Below, piece by piece: positions 54,514 through 63,636 of a stretch of DNA of 64,000 bases. The stretch is taken from NCBI RefSeq assembly GCF_000350225.1, contig NW_005178685.1, forward strand, positions 217,731 through 281,730. Direction: 5' to 3'. Source of the DNA: Chondrus crispus (lineage: Eukaryota; Rhodophyta; Florideophyceae; Gigartinales; Gigartinaceae). A program made the position numbers and the translations under genes. The first letter of the stretch is position 1. The number at the start of each line of letters is the position of its first letter. Below the pieces are notes generated by a model that saw nothing but the letters and a program-made list of their open reading frames with translations, had not been told where the DNA came from and did not search any database.

Positions 54514-54516
54514 TAA
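54514..54516. other. Left target duplication of Harbinger element
   Basis: TAA, repeated at 57658-57660. PIF/Harbinger elements duplicate a TWA trinucleotide, so this fits. Confidence 0.85.
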
Positions 54517-54532
54517 GAGCGTCCCCACCGGT
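54517..54532 (+). repeat. Left terminal inverted repeat of Harbinger
   Basis: GAGCGTCCCCACCGGT, exact complement of 57642-57657. Confidence 0.95.
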
Positions 54533-54824
54533 GCAGAAAATCCGGGTCCAATCCAATCGTTGGATCTTATTTTGCGAAAGGGTACCCCACCCATGAGAAA
54601 AACGAAATCCAATCCAACCACTTGGATTGGAGCCCAGAAAAGTGGGCCCAAATATGCCATATTTGGACCCCTTTTCTGAGAATCCAATCCAACGGGCTGA
54701 ATTGTATCCAGCGAAAATACTACTATCGTTTACGATTTGGCCTCATTTGTATCCTTCGCTGAGAGGCTGCATTGGCGGGTAGGGCTACCGCCAAAAGAAG
54801 ACACCCCTGGCCAATGAGAGAGCT

Positions 54825-54897
54825 TGCTGCACAATTGCGCGGGATGAGCACTTCGTATTCTTGCCGCACAATTGCGCGGGATGAGTACTTCGCATTC
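54825..54897 (+). repeat. Tandem duplication, about 37 bases
   Basis: GC-CACAATTGCGCGGGATGAG followed by -ACTTCG-ATTC occurs twice back to back, with three substitutions, just ahead of the Harbinger DNA-binding ORF. Confidence 0.85.
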
Positions 54898-54961
54898 AAC
54901 TGCCACAATCGACAAACGGTGCCGCCTCTGGTCGCCAACCCGATGCATCGCTGCACCAAAC

Positions 54962-55949
54962 ATGGGCTCCGGCAAATCATGGAGCTCGTTGGAGAGCTTC
55001 TTTGCTGCCAAAGCGTTCGTGAAAGCATCCGAAGACCCGTCTAAGGGCGCCGGTAAGAAGCGGAGTTTATTCGAGGCGCAAGTCGGGAAGAAGTACCAGC
55101 AGCTGTGCGACGACCGCGACGCGAACAGCGATGCAAGTATCGCAATGAAGGAGCGCACGGGCTGCGCGATCTTGCAGCGATACAAGCTGGTCAAGAAGGA
55201 GTCCTTGGCCTTTGAGGGCCTCTACCTATCGGCGAAAGCCCTCAAGCCTACGGGTGATCCCTCTGTGGAGGACTTTATGCGCTTCACGCCTGCGGCGTAT
55301 AACAAGCGAGCATCCTTCTCCGACTTCTACGCATACGTTGCCCCGGACTTCGCTGATCCTGGAGCTGACTTTCCTTTCCTCAAAGCGCTTTCGTTTCTTC
55401 GCAGCACCCACCAATCTCTGGTCGTCCATCATGGGTGCGATAGCCGCCGCACGCGCTTGTCCAAGATCTGCGATTGTGACTAACGCTCCGTCACCTGCGG
55501 CCGACATCGTGCTCGAGGACGAGATTGAGGCTGCGGAGTCTCATGAGGCCTCGGGAGGGAGCGCCGGCGCCGCTGTGAGGAAGAAGCGGCCTGCTGGGGC
55601 CGCGCGAATAGAGGCCAGGGCCGTAGGAAATCGTCAGGCAAAGGCACTCGAGGATGGTGCAGCTGCAGTCGCGAGGATGGCTGATGCCGCAGTGAAGCGG
55701 GCGAAGACTGCGGAGGACCTCGTCGCCATCGAAGAGCGCCAGTACCGCTTGCGCCTGTTCAGCATGGAGGGGACCCCTGCAGATCGAAAGCCTATCTTCC
55801 TCCAGCGCGTGCAAAAGGCAGAGCTAGACCGCTTGATTGTTTCGGAGGAAAGCGCGCCTCCTCAGCCATCTGCTGATGACCCTGAAGAAGAGGGGCCCCA
55901 GTCTTCGAGTGTCTTTTACCGCCAGGATGCTGAGGACCTCCAGGAGTAA
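54962..55949 (+). pseudogene. Harbinger Myb/SANT-like DNA-binding protein, frameshifted
   Basis: Begins MGSGKSWSSLESFFAAKAFV, like the ORF2 of plant Harbinger elements and related NAM-like proteins. There is a helical DNA-binding region (SLFEAQVGKKYQQLC ... CAILQRYKLVKKESLAF) and then AYNKRASFSDFYAYV. Near 55400 the frame changes; the second frame carries KKRPAGAARIEARAVGNRQA, equivalent to the RPxGxKxAK motif, then a coiled helix rich in Ala, Glu and Arg to TAA at 55949. In Harbinger elements this partner carries the transposase into the nucleus and binds the terminal repeats. The shift may be a small sequence error, as the rest is well preserved. The ATG at 54962 is preferred over 54881. 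Confidence 0.7.
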
Positions 55950-56068
55950 TAGCTTGTGGTAGGCAGACTCAGCAAGCATCGGACAGACGCTTGCATCGAA
56001 CCAAGGGCTCACTTTACGAAGTATAGGCATATCCATCTACTGCAGCACCACGACTGGCGCTAAAATCT

Positions 56069-57433
56069 CTAGTCGTCGCCAAGCTTGCGCCACTGATGTT
56101 TCACCAGGGCATTCAGGAGCCTCTTGTGCTTCGATTTCGACTTCGTATCGTCAGACACGTTCGCCATGTGGCTGAGCCTACTGACAATGTCCTCGTCATC
56201 AGCTGCCGGCAAAGAGACCAATTTTGCATTGGCCTCCGGTGGCCCATCGTATCTGGTTCCTCCAACGCCATCCTTCTTGTAGTTGTGCCTCCTCACATCC
56301 ACGATCATGTTGTGAATAGCAACACATGCCATGAGCACTGTCCGCATTTCATCTGCAGCCCAAAGCCTACCTGGTATGCATAGGATAGAGAACCTCTTAA
56401 ATAAAACCCCAAATACGCGCTCGACGCACTTCCTTGCAGCCTCTTGGTTCGCAGAAAATGTCTTCTCTGCTTCGCTGCTGGCCGAGCTAAACGACTTGAT
56501 GAAAATCTTCCAACTCGGATATATACCGTCGGCAAGATAATACAGCCAATTGAACTGTTCTCCATGAACCTCATACTTGGCTTCTACCGGTGGGAAGCGA
56601 CCCGCAAGGACATTAGCAAAATGCGTACTCAGTGTTAATATATTGAGGTCGTTCATCATGCCGGGCATCCCAAACATCGCATGCCAGATGTGGAGGTCAA
56701 GATCGCAGATAACTTCCAGCCGAAGAGTAGGTTTACGTTCTTTTCCACTATGAATGCCCTGCAGCGCCTTCGGACACATGTGCCACTCCCACCCGGCGCA
56801 GTCCAAGCACCCGATGCACCCGGGAAAGCCTGCGCGACTAAAAGAAGCTTCGATTCTCAGCAGCTCAGCCGATTTCGGTGCTCGTAGCCACTCCGCACCA
56901 AACGCTTCGACCACTGCTTCGCACAGCTCCTTCATGGAGCGAAGGGCAGTCAACTCACAGATGCGGCAGTATTCATTGCAGTTATCGGCCCCGGCCCCGT
57001 GCGCCAGCTGCTTCAGCGCCGCGACCACCTTCTGCAGCGGGCTTGCGCCAAGCCTACCGATCGCATCGAGCTTCAACCCAGAACGCAAATACGCACTACG
57101 CGCAACCACTGCCGCAAACAGTCTATCAAAGACTGCTCGCGGCATCCTGAACCTTCGCTCAAAGAGCACCTCGGAGTACACTGGACCCTTCTGCCCAAAC
57201 TCGTCATTCCGAACCAGCGAGCTAGGCCAGAAGTAGTCTAGCATGATTTGCCGGTGCCCCCGCTCGCGTGTGCGCTCGAAGTTTTCTGCGCGCCCTGGCC
57301 TCGAGCCCCGCGTCTTCGTCTCCTCTGCGCCAGTCACTACCGCAATGGACACCATCTGCATCCAGATCGCAATTGCCATTTCCTCCGCTTCCTCATCCGC
57401 CATTGTGTCCAGGAGCGAACCTGCAGAGGCCAT
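56069..57433 (-). CDS. PIF/Harbinger DDE transposase (nuclease)
   Basis: A 454-residue protein of the Harbinger nuclease/Plant_tran type. Its amino part has RFRMPRAVFDRLFAAVVAR. The catalytic core has GCIGCLDCAGWEWHMCPKAL (first Asp), ICDLDLHIWHAMFGMPGMMN with DLNIL (second Asp) and ARKCVERVFGVLFKRFS (Glu). The carboxyl end has AIHNMIVDVRR. The spacing fits the family DDE. The ATG at 57433 (MASAGSLLDTMADEEAEEM) was chosen because residues upstream come from the terminal repeat. The frame is intact, so this nuclease could still act on related ends elsewhere in the genome. The element lies in the middle of a kinase pseudogene. Confidence 0.9.
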   Translation of the reverse strand: MASAGSLLDTMADEEAEEMAIAIWMQMVSIAVVTGAEETKTRGSRPGRAENFERTRERGHRQIMLDYFWPSSLVRNDEFGQKGPVYSEVLFERRFRMPRAVFDRLFAAVVARSAYLRSGLKLDAIGRLGASPLQKVVAALKQLAHGAGADNCNEYCRICELTALRSMKELCEAVVEAFGAEWLRAPKSAELLRIEASFSRAGFPGCIGCLDCAGWEWHMCPKALQGIHSGKERKPTLRLEVICDLDLHIWHAMFGMPGMMNDLNILTLSTHFANVLAGRFPPVEAKYEVHGEQFNWLYYLADGIYPSWKIFIKSFSSASSEAEKTFSANQEAARKCVERVFGVLFKRFSILCIPGRLWAADEMRTVLMACVAIHNMIVDVRRHNYKKDGVGGTRYDGPPEANAKLVSLPAADDEDIVSRLSHMANVSDDTKSKSKHKRLLNALVKHQWRKLGDD

Positions 57434-57641
57434 TCTGCAACAGGCCCTGCTCACCACCGACCTCGTACAACGGCGTTGGATCTGCAACTTTATTTGGCAT
57501 GGGTGGGGTAGGTAACCGATTTTCTCGGGTCCAATCCAACGAGTTGGATTCAGAATTTGCATCACAGCTTCCGCAGTTGTATCACCACTAATACTTCGCC
57601 AAGTGTGCAAAAATTTGGATTGGACCCCATTTTTGGACCCT

Positions 57642-57657
57642 ACCGGTGGGGACGCTC
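57642..57657 (-). repeat. Right terminal inverted repeat of Harbinger
   Basis: ACCGGTGGGGACGCTC, followed by TAA. Confidence 0.95.
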
Positions 57658-58840
57658 TAACTGGATTAATTGCTATCAAAACTTCAACTACTTCGAGATA
57701 TTGCATGCGCAGCGGAATGTCTGCGCTCTCGAGGCGTAGTTCACTCAGATCTCACAATGGATAGTATTCTTTTTCGCGTGTCACAAGGTCAGGTAGTTGG
57801 TCACGCGAAAGTTGGAAATCTCGAATGTACTCTTGCCAGCGAGCTTCCTAGAAGGATTTCCAATGTACAGGGAATAAAGAACAGGGGTTGGCAGAATCCC
57901 TTCCGTCAAAATCTCAAGAGATGAGACCCCTCTCTCATCCATCGTGGGAGATCTGGCGGTTTGGCATTTTTTGTGTGTACTTTGTTACCTGATGTTGCAC
58001 CTTAACAAGACATGAACATTTTGGACATGCGCATGAAAAGTAGCAGTTTTGCATCTCAACACGTCAAACATGCGAGCTGCGTCTGGTAGTGGTTGAAAAT
58101 ATAACAGACCTACGTCTACGAGAACTTACTCAGCGATGTCTTTCAGCTGAAAGGTTCTCTCGGCCATCTATGACCCAGATTAAGCAGGCAATCGAAAACG
58201 TACTTCTAGCAAGTGGAGCACAAACGCCTCAATCAGTGATAAATGGAGAATATCCACGGAAACGGGGAATGAGCTCCTTCAGGCAAGCGGTCAACCGGCA
58301 AAGAATGAAAAAGCATTCAAATGTTTCCATTGCTATGGGCATGGAATTTCCCAAATGCAAGGAGGGGAGTAGAGCTCTATCGCCTTGCAGCCAATGCAGG
58401 ATATCCATCAGGGCAACTACGGCTTTGTGAATGTACGTATGATGGGTATGGCGCTGAAGAAGACAACTTACAAGGAGTCCATCTTTACGCGAGAGCCGCA
58501 GAACAAGACAATATTCCCCCAATGTACAGACTTTGGATCGCACTTTTTCCAGGAAACCAATGAAAACAAGACATATCTGCAGCTGATGTTTAGGTATTGG
58601 AAGAGCGCTGCAGATCGTGGACACTAGAGGTGGCACAGATTCGACTTGGTCATTGTCTTGAAAAGGGGCTAGGCCTGTCGACAGATGTGGTGGCGGCACG
58701 ACTATGGTACATGAAAGCGGCTACGAAGGGGCACTATGGCTCAAAGTGGGCCTTGTAAAGGCTTAACGAGGAGAACACTGCAGTCATTGGAGAATTCCAT
58801 AAGGCAAGAGAAGAGACTTAAAAGTCTTGGATGTTCAGTG

Positions 58841-59269
58841 AGACAGAAAGCACTAAATTTTGCACAGGTTTCTGCCCAGCGGACTTTGACGAAGAGTCCT
58901 AAATGGTTTCGAAAGTACAGATAAAGATCGTATGGCGATAGCGTAGATGGATTTTTCTAAGGCATCTCTTCAACCTATGTTTGATACTTTTTGCAACAGT
59001 CCAGAGTTAGATGAGGGAACGGTCTCTCTAGAAGAGACTTTTCTCATTATTGCAGTTTGTAGCCGACTAAGCCCTTCCATTGAGACGCACACCGCCAATG
59101 TCCAAAGCGGCCACCCTATCCCACAATTGTGAGTTAGTGGTTTGCAAGACTAGCATGAATTTCAGAACTGTGGAACGACCTGTGGTAGCCTGCGAAAAGG
59201 GCCTTTAATGTCCTTCAGCGCACTGTTTTTCGACATCGCAAGTGGAATAACATTGTCCCCGCAAGGGAA
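58841..59269. other. Spacer, kinase pseudogene to cyclotransferase
   Basis: No gene supported. Part may be the degraded 3' end of the kinase gene; short frames only. Confidence 0.45.
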
Positions 59270-59854
59270 ATGAATAAGACGCTTTCAATAAATCGGCACA
59301 GCTGTTTTCGATTCAGGTTCCTCCCTCCGCCCTCATTGCGTTGCCCGCTCGGAAGACGGCTTCACTCTTGCTCAGATCTCTCATCCAATAACTCCCTTAG
59401 GACGAACCTCATTATGATCCACGCTGTGTTCACCTACGGTACTCTGATGTCCCCACGCATTCTACACACGCTCCTCTCGCGGGTCCCACCTCGCCAAGAC
59501 GCGACGCTCCCGAACTTCGCACGTTTCCCGATCCGCGGTGCTGTGTATCCCGCAGTGATACGCTGCGAATCGAGTGCAGTGCGCGGCAAACTGTTGCTCG
59601 ATCTTACCGACGCAGAGCTCGCCTTACTCGATGCCTACGAGGACCCTGCGTACGAGCGAATTGTCGCACCGGTGCAAACAGAGGAGGGGCGCACGGTGCA
59701 GGCGCGCGTGTGGGCTCGCGCCGAGGGGAATTCAGACGATCTGATCCCGGGAACTGAGTGGGATTTCGAAAAGTTCGTCATTGAGCACGAGAAATGGAGC
59801 GTTGAGCGCTGCGTTGTATGGGCTGCTCGCCACAAGGAGGGGAGATTTGGGTGA
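59270..59854 (+). CDS. Gamma-glutamylcyclotransferase-like (AIG2-type) protein
   Basis: GGCT-fold protein. Family members cyclise gamma-glutamyl groups, often on glutathione breakdown products, releasing 5-oxoproline. The diagnostic loop is VFTYGTLMSPRIL, and the catalytic Glu is in DAYEDPAYERI. The rest (RGKLLLDLTDAELALLD, EWDFEKFVIEHE) fits AIG2-like proteins. From 59414 the protein is 146 residues, the usual length. The frame also has an ATG at 59270 that adds 48 residues rich in Arg, Ser and Pro (MNKTLSINRHSCFRFRF), which could be an organellar targeting peptide; I kept the longer form but either is possible. Intron-free. Confidence 0.85.
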   Translation: MNKTLSINRHSCFRFRFLPPPSLRCPLGRRLHSCSDLSSNNSLRTNLIMIHAVFTYGTLMSPRILHTLLSRVPPRQDATLPNFARFPIRGAVYPAVIRCESSAVRGKLLLDLTDAELALLDAYEDPAYERIVAPVQTEEGRTVQARVWARAEGNSDDLIPGTEWDFEKFVIEHEKWSVERCVVWAARHKEGRFG

Positions 59855-59942
59855 GGGGTGGTTCTGAAAGGCGTGTCGCAATGCTGAAGCAGTAGGTTCG
59901 GCAAGACGACCTTGCAGCGCTGACCAGCTGCAAATTGGCCTT

Positions 59943-61105
59943 TCATGCCTGATAAGCCTTTATCGTCTTCGCCGCAAAGTCGACAAAGCGGTCTCCTTTC
60001 TGCCACCGTCCGTCCTGCAGGGATGGCACCAACGGACTGGTACAAACTGCGCGTCGCACCTGATCGTCTGAATAGGCGGCGGGCATCTCGAGCATATCCC
60101 AGGGATTAGGCTGCAAAAACACGGCAAACGCAAGACGGGCAAGATGCGGAGTGTGGCCCTTCGGCATACGGACTGCATGCGGCGTAGCGCGGAGCACGCC
60201 GCCTGACATGATTTGCGCAGCCTCGCCAACCTGGAACGCAATGGCACCGGGCGGGATGTCAGCTTTACGCGGATCGCTCCCCTCGGAATGAGTGTACAAC
60301 CCCGCGCACCTGTCTGGTGCGGCTGGTAGCGGGACGCGAGTGTCGGCGTGATAAAACTGCTGTGCAAGCAGGGCTGTTAGTATGGAGTGGTCGTTGTGGT
60401 ATCCACACCATAGCGTGCCCGGAGCGGGATGGGGAGAGGGGTAGTAGTTGAGCAGGCGAGCTTTCGCGGACATGGAGGCGCATAGCGTGGCGTGGAGACT
60501 CGTGAAGGGGTGTGTCGGGCCAAGTCTGCGGGTGACTAGGGCATCACAGTGGGAGGCGAGGAGAAGAGCGACGTCGTTGACGAGACGGCCGATGGCCTTG
60601 AAGGCGGGCTCGAGGGCGGCACATGAGGGGTGCGGCGGCCAGATGTTCGGGGTCATGTAGTGGCTGCGAGGGATCGAGGGGGAAGTGAGGTCAGAGAGGT
60701 GTATGTTGAGGGGAAGCGAGGGGAGATGAGGAGGGTTTCGTACGGAAATTCGCGGATGAGGTGTTGTTGGTCTCCCGCGGGGTGATCGAGGATGGGGTTG
60801 GCGTAGAAGCTTCCCTTGAGGGTATCCGGAGTTCCGCGAAAACGCTCGCGTCCGCGGCTCCATCCAACGGCATAGTCAGCGGATGGGATCTCAAGGGCTT
60901 TGAGACTCGGAGGCGGAAGGTCGGCGAGGTTGCGGGCAGCGGCGAAGAGGTCTGCGCGATGGGTAGCAAAGTCGTCGTCGAGACCGGAGACGAGCACAAG
61001 GCCGGGGCTCTGCGAGGAGGCAAAGGCGGAGGCAATGCGGGGGGCGACGTCCGGGCTGTTGGCGCGCAGCGAGGCGATAGGGATGATCGGGGGCGTCCAC
61101 GGCAT
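59943..61105 (-). CDS. 2-oxoglutarate/Fe(II)-dependent dioxygenase, two exons
   Basis: Isopenicillin-N-synthase-like oxygenase of 360 residues once spliced. Exon 1 is 61105-60744 and exon 2 is 60663-59943. The 80-nt intron (60743-60664) has a GTACG donor and a strong pyrimidine tract ending CCCTCGCAG. Removing it joins HLIREFP to HYMTPNIWPPHPSC, the expected family continuity. Iron ligands are in YHNDHSILTAL (His-x-Asp) and GVLRATPHAVRMP (distal His), and the 2-oxoglutarate-binding Arg is in HLARLAFAVF. Substrate is not predictable. The protein is complete, with MPWTPPIIPIASLRA at its start. Confidence 0.85.
60664..60743 (-). other. 80-nt intron in dioxygenase gene
   Basis: GT...AG intron, phase 2. 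The unspliced reading would end at TGA shortly after the acceptor (60653). Confidence 0.85.
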
Positions 61106-62484
61106 GGCGTGGGACGGCGAGTGGGGGAAGATGTGGCTCGAGGAGGTTAGTGACGGAAGGGTCTCTATGGACTCTTCTTCCTGAGGGTGTGTCTTAACAA
61201 GCGCTTGTTTGAGACTGCAAAGGTGCTTGAGGTCGCAAAATAATTAGTGTGTCTCCAGCTTGCGTGGGTCCCGTACACGTGTCATATCGATCTGCCTTCC
61301 TCGTGATCTTTGGTGCTGTACTTTCTCCATTTAAAAAAAAGAATGCGTTCCAAATTACCCTGATCACCTGATCAGTTCGTGAGGTCGGAGCAGTGTACCC
61401 AAGGGTAGTAACCTCTTGATCACTGCAAAAATGCACCTGATCGCCCCCCTAAATGCAGCATTATCTCAAACTTTAAATGCTAGTGTGAAAATTGATTTTG
61501 GCGGCACGGAGGGGACCCCAGACGGATGGGTGGTATTTCGCGATCGCCGAAGTCTCTCGCCCACTTCAACCACTCCTGCTCGTTCTCTTGCGCCGCCCTA
61601 GTCATTTAATCGACGCAAACGCACTGAGGAAAACTTTCCCTTCCCAGCGATACTGATCTGGGAGCGTGCTTCCGACAACTTCCCCTGCTGTCGGGGAGAG
61701 AAGGTGAAGGAAGCGAGTCGGCTCTCCACGCCTCCGCCAGCCTCCGCCAGCTGTATCTTTGATTCTATCAAACTAATGTGAGTTTGAGAATGTCCTTCAA
61801 GTCACAATGCATCATCTTTGCCCTGTGGTTCGATGCTGCAAGGCCTCATGTGGTCTGCACCGGCAATGCAGACCATCCGTGTCGCAACCACGCGCCTACG
61901 TGCGGAGTCAGCCTGTCCGCATATCTGACACGCATGCCCAAAACGTAAAATTTGCCTCTGCGCGCCGGAGGCAACTCTCTCCTCTTCGCCGTGTGCAGAA
62001 GACATATTTGCGACGCGATAATGCTCGGTTCTGGAAACACGCGTAGCATGCGATGGTAGTGCCCACAGCTATTCCCGATCTCCCGCCAGCTGTATCTTCA
62101 CATTCCAACAGTAGCGCTTCCCACCGATACCTCCTCCGCAATCACCTGCTTCGATTGCGAGGCGTGAAAAGACCAGACGTGTTGTGTGCGATGCGTCAGC
62201 CAAGGAAGGTCTGGGAATACAACAGAACCTTGCCTCACGCTACCTTTTCGGCGTATGCCGTCAAGCTCCTGGCTGGGACCAGCCAAATTTGACCAACGTG
62301 GCCTGGCAAAATTCACACAAGATTTTGGCTCCTCACGGACTGTGGTGGGGAAGGGTAGTCCAGTATCTACCGCCAGTCAACACGAATGCGTCCCCACGTG
62401 TCACAAAACAGACTCTCGTGCCCTGCGCGACCTCCAGTTTAGCTCCCCGCCGTGCCCATCGCGCCTCACTCTCGAAGCTCCGAC
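61106..62484. other. Divergent spacer between dioxygenase and FAD oxidoreductase
   Basis: No gene supported in about 1.4 kb; frames are short and overlap on both strands. A GCCAGCTGTATCTT word is repeated (near 61748 and 62088). Both promoters lie here. Confidence 0.45.
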
Positions 62485-63636
62485 ATGGCCTCCTCCACGC
62501 CATCCGACTCCCCGACCATCACCATCGTCGGGGCCGGGATAATCGGCGCCTCGATCGCCTACCACCTATCCCTGCACTCGCGCCGCGCGGTGCTCCTCGA
62601 GCAGCACTCGCCTGCCTGCGCCGCCTCGGGCCGCGCGGGCGGCTTCCTAGCTCTAGACTGGTGCGACTCCTCCGCGCTGCGCCTGCTAGCGCGCCCCTCC
62701 TTCCGCATGCACGCCGACCTCTCCGCGACGCTCCCCTCCACGGGGTACCGCGCCCTCTCCGCCTACTCGGCGTCGCTGGTGAGCCGGCACGCGCCGCCGT
62801 CGCGGCGCTTCAAGCGCGCCACCCGCGCCGCGCCCGCGCCCCCGCTGACGTGGCTCGACGGCGACGCGCCGCCCGTCGCGCCGCCCAGGCGCATCGGCAC
62901 GGAGCAGACCGTCGCGCAGGTGCACCCGCGCAAGCTCACGCTGGCGCTGTTGGAGCGGGCGCGCGAGAACGTCGGGACCAGTGTAGATATTGCGAGGGTG
63001 GAGAACGTGGTGAAAGGCGATGATGGGAAATGGGTGCTGACGACGCGGACAAAGGAGGGCGTGGTGGAGCGGCGCGAGACGGATGTGCTGGTGCTGGCGA
63101 TGGGGCCGTGGACGACCAAGGCGCAGCAGTGGTTTCCGGGGATGCCGGGCGTGGTGGCGCAGAAGGCGGCCAGTCTGGTGGTGCAGGCGCGGGTGCCGGG
63201 GACGGCGGTGTTTACAGAGTTTGTGAATGGGCGAGGGGAGCCGCGGGAGCCGGAGGTCTATCCCAGGGAGGGGGAGGTGTATATGTGTCAGTCGGCGGTC
63301 GCGGAGGAGCTGCCGGATGATCCAGGGGAGATTGGGGTGGACGAGAGGGACGTGGAGGATCTGAAAGAGTTTGCAAGGGGTTTGAGTAAGACGATTGGGG
63401 AGGCGGTGGATATGGGGAAGGTGGCTGGGCAGGCATGTAATTTGCCGGTGAGCCCGGATGGATTGCCGTTGATTGGGGCTGTGCCCGGGGCTGGGGGAGG
63501 GGCGTTTGTAGCCGCTGGGCACTCTGTTTGGGGGATATTGAATAGCCCAGCAACCGGGAAGGCGGTCGCAGAAATGATCGTGTTGGGCAAGTCGTCAATT
63601 GATGTCTCACCGTTCGCGCCGGACAGGTTTGGGTGA
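62485..63636 (+). CDS. DAO-type FAD-dependent oxidoreductase
   Basis: Glycine/D-amino-acid oxidase fold (FAD-dependent oxidoreductase family, FOXRED1-like). The 383-residue protein has the dinucleotide-binding motif ITIVGAGIIGASIAYHLS at the start (about 12-29) and LLEQHSPACAASGRAGGF after it. A substrate domain is in the middle, and the family's carboxyl flavin motif DGLPLIGAVPGAGGGAFVAAGHSVWGI is near the end (about 327-353). Members oxidise amines or amino acids; the substrate here is unknown. The ATG at 62485 was chosen because the frame upstream opens with GTG. It has no obvious transit peptide. The gene is markedly GC-rich in its first 500 bases compared with its second half. Intron-free. 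Confidence 0.85.
   Translation: MASSTPSDSPTITIVGAGIIGASIAYHLSLHSRRAVLLEQHSPACAASGRAGGFLALDWCDSSALRLLARPSFRMHADLSATLPSTGYRALSAYSASLVSRHAPPSRRFKRATRAAPAPPLTWLDGDAPPVAPPRRIGTEQTVAQVHPRKLTLALLERARENVGTSVDIARVENVVKGDDGKWVLTTRTKEGVVERRETDVLVLAMGPWTTKAQQWFPGMPGVVAQKAASLVVQARVPGTAVFTEFVNGRGEPREPEVYPREGEVYMCQSAVAEELPDDPGEIGVDERDVEDLKEFARGLSKTIGEAVDMGKVAGQACNLPVSPDGLPLIGAVPGAGGGAFVAAGHSVWGILNSPATGKAVAEMIVLGKSSIDVSPFAPDRFG

Larger units (their letters stand above)
54517..57657. mobile_element. PIF/Harbinger DNA transposon, 3.1 kb, inside the kinase pseudogene
   Basis: The 16-bp terminal inverted repeats GAGCGTCCCCACCGGT (54517-54532; complement at 57642-57657) are flanked by TAA. A second tier, GGTCCAATCCAA, follows each end in inverted orientation. 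It carries the two standard Harbinger genes in convergent orientation: a Myb/SANT-like DNA-binding protein (plus) and the DDE nuclease (minus). The nuclease frame is intact, while the Myb-like one seems frameshifted. Confidence 0.95.
53544..58840 (+). pseudogene. Protein kinase-Sel1 repeat gene, decayed and split by Harbinger
   Basis: Left part: a helical amino region (53544-53831, MGSAFYRIRSPFDAAANDL ... VSTLQRDL) and then, in 54000-54516, a kinase N-lobe (RRFFLLRKLVHPCLVEFYRAY, SAIFVTEL). Right of the transposon: LLRDIACAAECLRSRGVVHSDL, with the catalytic-loop Asp but Ser in place of Arg before it, and DSILFRV. Further on, LTQRCLSAERFSRPSM is the end of a kinase domain. Sel1-like repeats follow (ELYRLAANAGYPSGQLRL, YDGYGAEEDNLQG, LYARAAEQDNIPPM, AARLWYMKAATKGHYG). 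Frames shift several times, and stops occur at 57667 and 58756. A kinase with Sel1 repeats is known in several eukaryotes. Its partner is unknown, and it is not functional here. Confidence 0.75.

Noticed and set aside
62686-63522. 278-codon minus-strand frame antisense to the FAD oxidoreductase
   Set aside because: His/Arg/Pro-rich shadow frame of a GC-rich gene with no motif.
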